Source: Siniperca chuatsi (lineage: Eukaryota > Chordata > Actinopteri > Centrarchiformes > Sinipercidae). Taken from it: a DNA stretch of 64,000 nt. The notes beneath the pieces are model-generated. The model was not told the DNA's origin. It was given only the letters and a program-made list of their open reading frames with translations, and made no database searches. The first letter of the stretch is position 1. Each line of letters begins with the position of its first letter. A program made the position numbers and the translations under genes. Positions 38,813 through 58,638 of this stretch are shown here, one piece after another. Location of the stretch: contig NC_058063.1 in assembly GCF_020085105.1 (NCBI RefSeq), positions 12,429,651 to 12,493,650 on the forward strand, in the 5' to 3' direction.

Positions 38813-39499
38813 ACCTGTTGCATATAAGTCACACCAGAGTATTTAAAGCTTTCTTTAACGATTCTTGTATTCTATGAGTGTTGTAACGACATTTCTGTGT
38901 GTTACCGTTGTTTTACCTCCTGCGAACACCGTCATTCACCTCACGGACTTCACAGCACAACTTTGCTGGGAATAAATAATGAACCTGCCTTATGCCATAT
39001 TTAACACTAGGTGGCGCTGAAGAGCCTTGCACAACACGTTCAGTCTACCCCTATTCAAGTAACAAAAGGTGGCTAAATAAGACTAATGAAAATATTTAGA
39101 TAATGAAAAATATATGTATTGAAATTAAGGGAATCTTTATTAACATAAGTGATGTGATTGAAATTAATATTTTATTACAATTTGTTGTTCTGATTAAGTT
39201 ACAATTTTCCCTAATTCGTTCTTACTTTTTTATCTAGGTCTATCTTTTGTGGATAAAATGTTTTGACTGAGTACATTTCTAGGAAGTATCTTGAAAACAC
39301 TGAAACGCGTCAAGTGTGGGTGTATATACCTTCGCCATAACCTCAACCATGGCGTAAAGCACACAAGCTCCTTAGGTTTAAGTTACGCTATCCTTTATCT
39401 TTGAAAGTCAGTTGAAACTTTAGTCAGACATGTTTTTTTCTGCTCAATCCTCTTTGTCAACTAATGAAAGTTTACAAAAGTCGACACGGGTTAAAAAAA

Positions 39500-39935
39500 A
39501 CTGGTATATACAAATTGAAAATAATGTACTTCTGTTTCACGCATGCGCGGTAAGGTGAAACCTAACACTTAAACATGTATGTCTTTAATTAGTTAGTTTG
39601 TACATTAAACTGGCTAATAATTCATCCTCCAGTTTAAGGCCGTTTTCGCAGTTGCGACGTACACATCCGGTCTGGGAGACATGAATCTGGATGTAAACGG
39701 ATGATATCCCTCTTGGCTCCTACGTGTCTTTGATATGTCCTGCCATGAGCGGAAGTGTCTGGGATTCTGCTCAATCCATCGCTTCAAATCAGTCGTTTGT
39801 GAAGGGAGACGGGGCGAAAACGGTCTGCATCTCTTCCCACATCACCACCATCAGCCGCGCTCCATTCAGCGTCGCCGTGCATCATTTAACGCAGCCATAT
39901 ATCAGCACGGGACATGCTCTATCAGGTTAGGCTTT
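39500..39935 (+). promoter_or_regulatory. coro1b: Candidate coro1b promoter and 5' leader
   Basis: Holds an NRF1-like palindrome CACGCATGCGCGG at about 39538-39550 and a locally CpG-rich stretch at 39640-39930 that stands out from the AT-rich surroundings. A donor-like site (ATCAG|GTTAGG) lies near 39924. Coding begins only at 41836, just after an acceptor at 41833, so a non-coding first exon must lie upstream. This is the best place for it. A 68-codon open frame at 39724-39930 resembles no protein I know and is probably fortuitous. Confidence 0.35.
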
Positions 39936-49024
<9,089 letters not shown>

Positions 49025-49436
49025 GCAAGCCAGAGAACCACTACATTCGGAGGGCGTTCTTACTAAATCCATAGACCATAGCCTTACTAGAAACAACAGT
49101 ACCTTAAGCTGTGTGAGTGGGAGAATGTAGTGTAGGGTAGCAATGACCTGTGAATCACAGTGGCTTACAATCAGGCCAACTGTTGTGATGAAAACGAGAC
49201 CACGGTTTGTTTCTGTGATTGTTCCAGACTGTGGCTGAGAACGGGGGATGTCATCTGCGTAGAGTGATTTCTGACAATGAGATAATGTTTTGTTTTTTAT
49301 ATGAAGGAATATTGTAGCAGCTATTTGATGATGCATATAGTGCAGCTTTGAGCTTTGCAGAATCTTTGCGTTAATTTTGAAGGGCTTTGAAGAAGATGCA
49401 ATGGCACCATTGCCTCAAATTAATGCACATGGTAGT

Positions 49437-50456
49437 AATAAAAAGCATTATATTAAAGCTAATGAAGGTCTACATACTATAGCAAAGCGATGAAGTACCT
49501 CCAATATGATTTTTTTTTTCTCTGAAGCACTCCCAAATTTAACCATTAGGGCTGTTTAATCAGGTAGTTAAAGCTGTGATGTCATATCAGACCCCCAATT
49601 TTTAACTCATTGTTTGACATTGTGTGCTTTGTTTTACTACTTCATTATAGGACGCTGTGTGTAAGGTTAATGGTAGGAAAATCTGATGGTGCACAAATCA
49701 CGACATTGACAGTGAGAATTATGTGAATAATAGCTGATGAGAGTGTAGTTGAATATTTATGTGTATCGTAATTCTGTGTAGTATTTGCAGTCAATGAAAA
49801 GGTAACACTTGTGATTTTGTACCTCATGTTATCAGGAGAGAACAGCTGCTCTGTGAAGTTTTCTATAACACCACGAGGCGAGATATTTGTCCGTGTTATT
49901 ATTTAGATATAAATACGCAGAAATTCTTGCCTCTTTCCATCTTTTGACATGTGTGGAAGAGCTGCAGTATCTGTGCCCCCTAAAGAACCAGGATCTCAGA
50001 TGGGCATTTTGCAGCGCAGCAAACTTTAGACTTTGTAGTCGTCACTTCTGCTAAGAATCTAAAATGAGTTGTGCTATATGCAGTACATACAAATACTGTA
50101 TAACCTAACACTAACTAGATTTATTCAGAACAATTCAGTTGCAGCCACAAGAAAAGAAGTTACAATGAAATGTGAAACATTTTCTACAGTCTGCAAATTA
50201 ATTTGTATTTGTTCTAAAAGATGGAAAGTTCTGTTTTTATTTAGTTTTGTATTTGTTGCCATTAGGCCTACATTTAGAGGCATTTATCTGGTACCTCTGC
50301 ATTAGTTCAGTTATTGAGTAACAATGGTACATTCCACATCAAGCTTATCCCTTTATTACTTAAGTAATTTATATTTCTTTATGCACTTACCTCTTAACAC
50401 TAACTGTAAAACCAGTAGCAGGTTAAATGAGACGACATTGTGAAAAACTCAATAAA
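49437..50456 (+). terminator. coro1b: coro1b 3' UTR polyadenylation signals
   Basis: Two + strand AATAAA hexamers, at 49437-49442 and 50451-50456, lie 0.4 and 1.4 kb after the stop. The stretch 49025-50460 is otherwise non-coding and is probably 3' UTR. Which signal is used cannot be told. Confidence 0.45.
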
Positions 50457-50565
50457 CATTAATTCTTCCTTTGTATTAATGGGATGGCTTCTCTGAATGT
50501 TCTGATCATGATCATATATTTGTGGTATTTGTGATCAAGTTATGTTTGAATAGTGTACACATTGA

Positions 50566-51597
50566 GGGGCGAATTCACATAAGGATTGCGCGGCTTTTGC
50601 GGCCGCTAAAGCTCCATAAATACGACAAAAAGAAACCGTGTAATTCTCAAAGCAGACGCAAAGGGTGAACTGCACCTGCCAAGTAAACAGCATCTCGGTG
50701 CTCCGGTACGATTTGTAGGTATGTAAATTAGGTAATATGCATACATTTGGCGCAAATGAGCCTCATTGCAAAACAAGGTCAAACACCAGCGCTAATCCCC
50801 ACACGCAGTTAGATTGAAATTATTAGCGTCTTCAGAGAGTTGGTGGTAACTGAAGCGCATTTATAAGGGGCGTCACACCCGGACTTTCGAGTGATCATGG
50901 CAGCAGTGACTGTAGCCAGGCGAAGCAACAGCGCATCACGGTACATCATATGCGCACATGTGGCACAGAGACAGTACAATACCTGATATTCACCATGAGG
51001 GAATGAAACTGGAAAACAACATAAAACCTGCTTCTGTGAGAAACGGAGACGATGGTTACGCACTGTAACAGTAGGAGAGAAAAGAGCTCTCCATGCACCC
51101 AGAGGCACGAGGGAGAGCGCACAGTTAGAGCACCCCAAATAACAATCACTCCATACAGAGTGAGACATAGAAAGAGACATCTCACAGATAGAAACAAATG
51201 AAAGAGCAGGGCGGAGTTATTAGATCATTAGAATAGTTAGTATTAGATTTAAGTTAAGTAATAAGTTTTCTTTCAAATCAAACATCTCTTTCCACATGAG
51301 TGGAAAGTATTGTTTTTGCAACTGCATTTGTAACATTTTTTGACTCAAACGTTGCTTAACCATGTCATGTGATCTGCTACTTCAGTACACCTTAAGAACA
51401 AATATTACTGGGACCACTACAGAAAATTGCAGATGAACATTTAACAGACGCAAAACAATGGCAAATTGCACTCAGCTGCACTCACCCAACTTTAAGGGTG
51501 TGTTTGCACTGAAATATCATTAGCGCCATATTTTTTTGTGAATTGGACCTTGAGACGGCTCAGATGATGCGCAATTCATTCTTTGTGAATTCGCCCC
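50566..51597. mobile_element. DNA transposon with inverted ends, Harbinger-like, non-autonomous
   Basis: The left end GGGGCGAATTCACATAAGGA is mirrored by the right end TTTGTGAATTCGCCCC. The element is flanked on both sides by the trinucleotide TGA (50563-50565 and 51598-51600). A 3-bp target duplication fits PIF/Harbinger. The internal 1 kb is GC-richer than the flanks and has short frames with RRRWLR-like basic runs, but no recognisable transposase. Probably a deleted copy. Confidence 0.65.
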
Positions 51598-51600
51598 TGA

Positions 51601-53440
51601 GTGTGTTGCCTGTGTGCCAAGCAACTGCTGCCTACTCCAGTTAAATAGACATATGCACACATACACACACATTGCATCCATAAAGGATGCAACACCCTGA
51701 AGATTTCTCACATTTTATATTGGCTTTTGTAGCCATTTGTTGTCTGGATTTCACATACTTTATCAATATTCTTAAGAAATTAGTGACCAGTTAAATCCCA
51801 CAGAGAATAGAGAGACATACAACAGTTTCTAAAGTTTTGGAGTTTCACATTAGCACTGCAGTCTCCATTATTAGTTTGAACTTCTTGAGTACTCTCGTCT
51901 TTAGTAGGTCATCTAAACAAACTGAGCAACCAACCAAGACGGACAGATAAAGGGCACTATATGACATAACAACAGAGCTAAATCTGGCCTGTGTGAAAGA
52001 CTGGCAGCGGGGTACAACTTCAGGTGAGAAACAACGTGCAGCAGCAGCAGCAGCTGGGAGTTTGCAAAAAGGCTTGCAACAAACTAATGGCATGACAAAA
52101 TAAACTGTGGTCTTATAAAAAGAAAACTAAACTCAGCAGACTCTGCAAAGCACTACATCTAGGCGCACGAGCAACCATCATGCATAAAAGCAGCTGATGT
52201 CATGACTGATGGTGGTGCTGTGTTGTAGTTGTGTTTGTATGAACCTGTAGTATCATCCTTAAGCAACATGGACCCAGATGAGGATGGTAATACAACAGGA
52301 CAATCACTCTATCCAGCAATCGACACTGAAACAGCGTCGGAGAAATCCCAGAACTCAGTCCAGCTAAAAACCGGTCAGTGTGACCTGAAGATAGGTGTTC
52401 CAGCTGCTTTCCATCCAAGCTGACCAAGCTGGAGCAAATCTCTACTGAAGAGTTGCAGAGTTACCAAGGTTCTTTTGTACTTAACTGACTGTATGAACAT
52501 CATTAAACATTTTGTGAACATATGAATTAGAATCAGAAGTACAGAAATGAAAAAATGAATAAATAAATGCCCAAAGACACAAAACAAGTACTCTAGATAA
52601 GGTGAAAAGAAAATAAGAAAGGAAATTACCCTCTTAAAGGAAAAAAAAAATTAAAAAAAATCTTTTCTTTTAAGACTGTAGAGATTCACACAAAATAGAA
52701 ATGATTTCTGGCATCCTAATTGGGCTTAAAATAGTGAAATATTTGATAGCAATTTCACACTGCGGTTCTTCTCCATCTGTAAATTAAAGTTTTCCATGAT
52801 TACACAGACAGAGGTCACGTTTGTGTCCTCGACTGGTTAATAAAGTGTAAAACTACTGTACAGATTTGGTACGGCTGTCTTTGTTAAGTGTAGGGGCTGT
52901 GGCTGCCCGGCCACTGGAGTGAAAACAGGATGTGGCTGACTTGTTTCACATTCAGAAGTCGAGTGCAGCTTTTGAACTCGATCTGCTCTTTGGCTCAAAT
53001 GTTACAACTGTGGTATATAATAATAACCTTAATATTTTTGTTATATCATGGTTTAGTTCTCGGGTTGTCTTGGGTTCATGTAACACTTTTGGACTCCTTT
53101 TTTCAGTGTAATGTCAAAAACACCTAAGTTCAACTTTAAGTTCAATTTTGACATTTTTTACAAACTCTGCGATCACGTTCACCTCAGCTACCCCTTTGTG
53201 GTGTTATTGACAACCTGACAGATATGACTGTACAAGTTTGAAATGTGTCACAGGAAATGTGTGCTGTATCATGTACATTTCCAGCAGATGAATTCTAGTA
53301 AAGAGTATGTATGTTCTTAAAATATACTGTTTAATGTAACCTGCACCTGTGCTGCAAACTCAAGGTGATGTAAGTCAACTCTGCAGAGGGAAAAATTCAA
53401 ATGTGTATGTCTTCCTCTTTCCATAAATAAACTGCACATT
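51601..53440. other. Intergenic region between coro1b and ptprcap
   Basis: No gene recognised. A 65-codon frame at 52229-52423 and a 75-codon frame on the other strand at 52200-52427 overlap each other and match nothing I know. There is an A-rich tract at about 52641-52665. Confidence 0.4.
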
Positions 53441-53497
53441 GTGCTTTACACCACACCCTGCTTGAGTTTGTCTTTAATCTGTTCTCGCCCCCTTCAG

Positions 53498-53635
53498 CCT
53501 CCACCTACCTTAGCCTTCTTCACCACATTTCATGCATCAACCCCTCTCTCGTTTTCACATGCTGTCACACTGTTCAACAACACGAGTCAGGGCATCGTCT
53601 GGTACCACAAGCTTTATCTTCTGCTCACAACTTGG
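53498..53635 (+). other. Possible upstream exon (ptprcap 5' leader?)
   Basis: Bounded by an acceptor-like CCCCCTTCAG and a strong donor TTGG|GTAAGT. It has an open frame, but no family is recognised. It could be a 5' UTR exon of ptprcap or a chance pair of splice-like sites. Confidence 0.22.
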
Positions 53636-54040
53636 GTAAGTGTATTACTGTTTAATTCCTTCCTTTTTTTCGTGTTTTGAATAGCTTCTTAACTCGTTTT
53701 TGCTGCACACCCTTTTGTCTTCTCAATAAATCATAATGTATATGCCTCATGTTTTGTCTGCTCTTCTGTATTTAATTACAGCTCCATGTACACATACTGA
53801 AAGATGTCAATATTTCTGAGTTTAGAGACTTGAATCTTTTACTTGATGGACTTACATGTGAAATAGTTGTATAATTACAGTATTGCAGGCATTAATTCAC
53901 CGCCTATAGGTGAGTTATCCTCCTGCATTTCAGCTTTAATTGCACCTTAAGTGCACTTACTTCAGCTCTGTATTTTAATTTTTTTTATAAAATATTATGT
54001 TGCAATACTTAATTTCAGATCAAGAATTTCAGTCTGATTA

Positions 54041-54204
54041 ACCACGACTAAAAAAGTTTCCTCCCAAGACAGGCTGACTGATGCCGCTCAATTATCATTT
54101 TGACAGGAAACCAGCAACGCTGCAAGCGGTCTGCTAGCTTCCTGTCACTCCAGACAAGCAGGCATTTTACAGTCAAACAAGATAAAGGCAATACAGACTT
54201 CCTG
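54041..54204 (+). promoter_or_regulatory. Cluster of ETS- and RUNX-like sites upstream of ptprcap
   Basis: AACCAC at 54041-54046 (RUNX-like), and GGAA/TTCC ETS-like cores at 54106-54109, 54139-54142 and 54199-54202 in CAGGAAAC and CTTCCTGT contexts. Such combinations are typical of lymphoid promoters and ptprcap is lymphocyte-specific in mammals. These motifs are short and occur by chance. Confidence 0.25.
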
Positions 54205-54525
54205 TTACATCTCCAGCATATGTATGTATATTACAATTATGAGCCTGTGATGTTCTTATTTTAATTGTGTCAGGATTAGATGTCAGTTGGCTATAGAAAA
54301 CTCTGTTAATTGAGCAGCTTCCTAAATATTATTATAACACATTGGAGTGTATTTTTAAACCGGAAATGCCACTGCAAAATCTAACTTTTCTTTTGCTTTT
54401 CTTTTGTCCAGATGATAGGGTATTATAAAGACACTGTTGTCATTTAAATCAATGTTAAGCCATCTAAAGGTTTAGCTGGAAGCACCATGCACTGACATTT
54501 AGTTTTCTAATTTTCTTTTTTCTAG

Positions 54526-54674
54526 ATCCTTAATATAAATGTGTCAATGGATCTCCTTCTGATGAAAACTTCACAACTGCTTTAAAAGTACAGAGTTTGA
54601 CTGCAAAATTCTGCCTGTAACTGTGACACCAAGCCAGTGGGATTTTTCTACTCAACAAGGACTTTTCTAAGGAG
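54526..54674 (+). other. ptprcap: Probable non-coding 5' exon of ptprcap
   Basis: Flanked by a good acceptor (TTTTTTCTAG) and donor (GGAG|GTAAAG). It lies 0.8 kb before the ptprcap coding exon, which itself starts at an acceptor (55442). Read in the ptprcap frame it contains a stop, so it would be leader only. A short upstream ORF (MDLLLMKTSQLL) lies inside. Confidence 0.4.
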
Positions 54675-54914
54675 GTAAAGTACATTTCTTAATCTAATCT
54701 GACTCAGTATTGTGGGATTTACAGCTTGATAACATTGAGAAGATTTCAGGAATAACAGTGGATTGATATTTGCTGGCATCATCTAATATTCCTTGCATAC
54801 AAGGCATTGTTTTATATGACAAACCACACCCATGTGGCATCCAAGTATGGGCTAAAACAAATCATAAAAAACAATTTCCAAATCCAAAGGGCTACTTTGT
54901 TAAAACGGTTGTTT

Positions 54915-55365
54915 GAACATTTGGGAAATACACTTATTCGCTTTCTTGGCAAGAGTTAGACAGGAAGATTGATACCACTCTCGTTACTGTACGGTAAATA
55001 TGAAGCTACAGCCAGCAGCCACCTAGCTTAACTTAGTTTAGCGTAAAAACAGGTAGCTTAGCTCTGTCAAAGGTAACAAAATCCACCTACCAGAACCTCT
55101 AAAGCTCACAAATTAACACATTGTATCTTGTTTGTTTAGTCTGTACAAAAATGTAAGTGTAAAAATGACAATTTGCTGTTTTACAAGGCTATGTGCTGGA
55201 ATTCTTCTTGGAGCCTGAAGCCTTTGGACAGAGCTAGGCTAGCTGTTTCTCCCTGTCTCCAGTCTTTATGTTAAGCTAAGCTAACCAGCTGCTTCAGCTT
55301 TTACCGTACAGACATAAGAGTGGCATGAGCGACAAGTGAATACGCATATTTCCCAAAATATCATA
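54915..55365. mobile_element. Foldback MITE, uninterrupted copy, upstream of ptprcap
   Basis: Begins ACATTTGGGAAATACACTTA and ends with the mirrored GAATACGCATATTTCCCAAAA. It contains CTACAGCCAGCAGCCACCTA and TCTTTATGTTAAGCTAAGCT. Same family as the outer element at 42780-43665. Confidence 0.75.
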
Positions 55366-55444
55366 AAACATTCATAGAAATTAATAAATCCCAATATGTA
55401 ACCATGCTAACTCAGTGACCCTTTTCTCTTTATTCACCTCAGGC

Positions 55445-56086
55445 ATGGCTGACTATGAGAACGCCAAATCCAAATCCACTACGACTGTGCTGATCCTTTT
55501 TTTCTGCCTTATAGTCTTAATTGCATTGCTCATCCTCTTGTACAAGAAGCTGAACAAGGAGGCCGATGGAGAATATACCATCCGGCGCATGGTGTATAAG
55601 GAAGGCGGGGTCAGGGACCAGGTGAGAGGTGCAGCATTAGCTCTGGGGACATGTCTCGGAGTCCAGCTGTGGCCTCGCAGTGATACTGATGAGGATGGAG
55701 AGGAAATGGAGGAACTCCAAGATGAGGAGGGACAGGTGGAGGAGGGTGGTAGCCAGGTGAGTGACAGCGAGGGAGATGACCAGGAGGAGGAGAAGGAGGA
55801 GGAGGATAGTATGGAGCAGTGTGGTAAGACAAAGGGAAAAGGAGGTGACTCTTCAGACGATGACTCCAGTTTAGAGGGTTCAGAGGCAGGGGAGCAAGCC
55901 AGACTAATGGATCAGCCAGAGGCAAAGGGAGAGACAGGAGAGGAGAAAGTGGGAGATGGGGAAGGTAAAGGTGAAGCAAGTGGAGGGGCTGGATTGTTGA
56001 TAGATCTAAAGGAGTTCTCTGGAAGTGCCATCTGGTCTGGGGAAAAGGGGGGTGAGGTCAAGGACAGTGATGTGACTGCACTATGA
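55445..56086 (+). CDS. ptprcap: Protein tyrosine phosphatase receptor type C-associated protein (CD45-AP/LPAP)
   Basis: A single coding exon of 213 residues (human 206). In mammals the protein binds CD45 through its transmembrane helix in lymphocytes. One helix lies at about 12-33 (TTVLILFFCLIVLIALLILL), followed by basic KKLNK, so the short N-terminus faces out. The cytoplasmic tail is very acidic (runs of Glu/Asp at about 80-135). The C-terminal block LLIDLKEFSGSAIWSGE and the last residues VTAL match human LLSDLHAFAGSAAWDD and VTAL. Unlike the human protein there is no cleavable signal peptide. An in-frame ATG at 55415 lies before the acceptor at 55442, so the start at 55445 is preferred. 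Its place just downstream of coro1b supports the call. Confidence 0.88.
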   Translation: MADYENAKSKSTTTVLILFFCLIVLIALLILLYKKLNKEADGEYTIRRMVYKEGGVRDQVRGAALALGTCLGVQLWPRSDTDEDGEEMEELQDEEGQVEEGGSQVSDSEGDDQEEEKEEEDSMEQCGKTKGKGGDSSDDDSSLEGSEAGEQARLMDQPEAKGETGEEKVGDGEGKGEASGGAGLLIDLKEFSGSAIWSGEKGGEVKDSDVTAL

Positions 56087-56092
56087 GAACAG

Positions 56093-57055
56093 AATAAAAA
56101 AACAAAACATGAAATACAAGGGAGAATAAGGAAATAGTCTTGATCAGGGCAATATCCAGGACTTTATGTGGTCATGAGCCCCCAGTTGGCTGTTAAAATA
56201 TATTTTCTGTATTTTCTGTAATAATTTTATTTTTATTTTCCAACATGAAGGTCTAAATGCTGTTCCACATTGCCAGAAAAAAAACCTTTTTGTGTGAGCC
56301 TAAAAGTAGTCAAGTAGTCTGAAAATACTGGAATCAGCCTATAAAACACCCACCATGTGTTTTTAATTTACATGTAAACTCCCAGGAAGACATGAAGACA
56401 TGACCCCATTGTTCTCAATGGTAGCTACGGTTCTCATCTTAATTTCACTTCTTGTTGAGGCATCAGGAAGCTGAGTGCACTGGATTGGATTTTGAATGTT
56501 TGTGTAAGAGTTTACCTTTTATAATGTAAAACTGGCTTGGCCAGTTAAGAAATCATTGTATTATTGCATCAGCCTATTGCATGCTGTATATTGTGGACTG
56601 TGGCATGTTTTTTATTGTTTTAAATGTTTCTTTTTAATTTTCATGAAAAGTAAAACAGATGTTACTGTGTTTGTATTGTTCTCAATGCCATATTTAGAGC
56701 TGATTAATTTAATCTGGACAAAACAAGTAATTTGTTTGTTCCCAGACTCTGGGACTCTGGGAACTTGGAATAGACATTTTCTTTACATATTAACTAAACA
56801 ATATGAGAATATCAACAATGAAAATGGTCGTTAGTTGCAGCCCTCCTTATATTATTGTAGCTGGGAGTCAAACTTTCCATCAAGTGACATTTCATACAGT
56901 ATGTTAGTTACATTGTGGCCTAATGTGTTGTTAAAGTGGGTTGTTGCCTTTAGTAGTAATCATTATGTTGAATGTAGCCTGCAAAACTGTAACATTAAGC
57001 TATACACTGTATATATTTGGTGTTTAAGGATTTACTGATGGTACCATGAAATAAA
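56093..57055 (+). terminator. ptprcap: ptprcap polyadenylation signals
   Basis: AATAAA at 56093-56098, only seven bases after the stop, and again at 57050-57055. The second would give a UTR of about 1 kb and is more usual. The stretch between contains a partial interspersed repeat. Confidence 0.4.
56698..56847 (-). repeat. Partial ~300-bp AT-rich fish interspersed repeat (copy 6)
   Basis: Holds TGGACAAAACAAGTAATTTG and the terminal AATGGTCGTTAGTTGCAGCC of the family, with its middle degraded. Confidence 0.6.
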
Positions 57056-57388
57056 ACTACAGCAAGGTCACTATAAACTCAAAGCCTTTTACATACATGT
57101 AAATATTTGTGTATAGTATGACCAAGCTGACTTACTTTCCTGTTAATAAATGTATAATAAATAATAAATGTATTAAAAGGCAGTTTATGAGTAGTTTTGT
57201 TGGCAAAATGAACCAACGTTATACTTTTCATTTTGAGACGTTGTATACTGTGACGAAATAAATAAAAAGTAACTTTTTCAGATTAGGAGGCCTACTGCCT
57301 CTTTTGTTACGCCGCAGCTACAGTGAACACTGACGATATGTGAAAAGTAACAACATATTAAAATGATGTTACACGTGTTTTAACCAAT

Positions 57389-57460
57389 GGGGATGTAGCT
57401 CAGTGGTAGAGCGCATGCTTCGCATGTATGAGGTCCCGGGTTCAATCCCCGGCATCTCCA
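57389..57460 (+). tRNA. tRNA-Ala(CGC)
   Basis: A 72-nt cloverleaf without intron. The acceptor stem is GGGGATG/CATCTCC with one G-T pair and discriminator A. The D arm is GCTC/GAGC, the anticodon arm CATGC-TTCGCAT-GTATG has anticodon CGC, and the T arm is CCGGG-TTCAATC-CCCGG. A-box and B-box are intact. A run of four T follows at 57464-57467. Confidence 0.97.
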
Positions 57461-58361
57461 AGTCTTTTGTATTCGTTCCTCTACCGTCTCATTAAAATAC
57501 TGTTAACACAAGAAGAAGTGAATATGTAAAGCATGTTGTATTAACATGAAACAAATACGAGCTCGATCATTCTGTTACACTACGCATACAGTCAGCAATG
57601 AGCGTGTGAGATGAAAGACGTTCGTGATTGGCCAGATGGAGCACTTGCTCAAATCTGATTGGAGGTTGGAGGCCTTCGAGGCGTGGGAGTGATCACGCAC
57701 GCGAAACATGTATTTGTCGCCGGCCAAATTATTATCAGTGGTGGGTGAGAGTCACTCGATGGAGAAATTATGGATGAACCGATAAGTAAGCCTCAATCAA
57801 AGTAGGTTAAACATAATTGCAGTGACACATTATCAAATAAATTATGCAACCAGAAATCCGGGATTTTACCTGAAGACTGAAGACTGAAGACACTACCACA
57901 GTGACAGATAGATCTTTACTAAAGCACCCAAACTGTTCTACAAAACAGTGATTTGACTGGAGACACTGGAACCTTTCTAACCCGGTAAATATTGAAGTTA
58001 TTTGCTTTCATGAATCTGATCCTCCATTACAGGCAGCACAGATTTGGTAAAAAAAAAAATAATGCAGCTTTGCATTGCACGATCAAAGCCAGTCTGTCAC
58101 AGTAACCTACTTCGCGAGTGCCGCACCACAGTGAGCATCCAAGTTGCATTTTCTCCTCTCACCCTAACTTGATTGTGCCGGAGAAATGATTTCAGTAGAC
58201 GTCACTCATCTGCATAGGGAGTAAAATGCAACCATCCTGCAAGGCTTTTTGCGCCCTGAAAACGCTCTGTATCCTCGCCGTGTGATAAAAGGACCAAGTA
58301 ATTGCTGCATAACCGAAACTACAAACATGGAAGGTACAGTTTGCATGTAGTGTCATTCCAG
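57461..58361 (+). other. Upstream region of dtx4, possible promoter
   Basis: CpG-containing sequence at 57600-57720 and a short splice-donor-like site near 57785. No exon could be fixed. It may hold a non-coding first exon of dtx4. Confidence 0.35.
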
Positions 58362-58363
58362 TA

Positions 58364-58456
<93 letters not shown>
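58362..58456. repeat. (TA)n microsatellite, ~47 units
   Basis: Near-perfect TA run interrupted once by ACATA. It ends 183 bp before the dtx4 start codon. Confidence 0.97.
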
Positions 58457-58459
<3 letters not shown>

Positions 58460-58638
58460 TATCCACAGATAGGAGACACATCTGGGTTGCAAACTGTCCA
58501 AGATGGATGCAGCGCCGCTGTGCGCAGGGATGCACGGCGGAGCGGCAGCAGGGTGTCTTTAAATGCCCACCATCCCCGCGGTTTCGCTTTCATTTGTGCC
58601 TGCGTGTTGTCCTTTTTTTCCATCTTTGCAGGAGTAGG

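Noticed and set aside
39724-39930. 68-codon frame upstream of coro1b
   Set aside because: No family resemblance, overlapping frame of similar length, and a GC-richer leader makes chance frames likely.
50809-51197. Overlapping frames of 83-123 codons inside the Harbinger-like element
   Set aside because: No transposase or Myb-like motif seen and the frames overlap in different registers.
52200-52427. Two opposite short frames between coro1b and ptprcap
   Set aside because: They overlap each other, match nothing known and lack splice or promoter support.
55611-55979. 122-codon Pro/Leu-rich frame opposite ptprcap
   Set aside because: Antisense shadow of the Glu/Asp-rich tail coding sequence.
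57660-57720. CSL/RBPJ-like site (CGTGGGAG) upstream of dtx4, a Notch-pathway gene
   Set aside because: One mismatch from CGTGGGAA, single copy, and no paired site; too weak to list.
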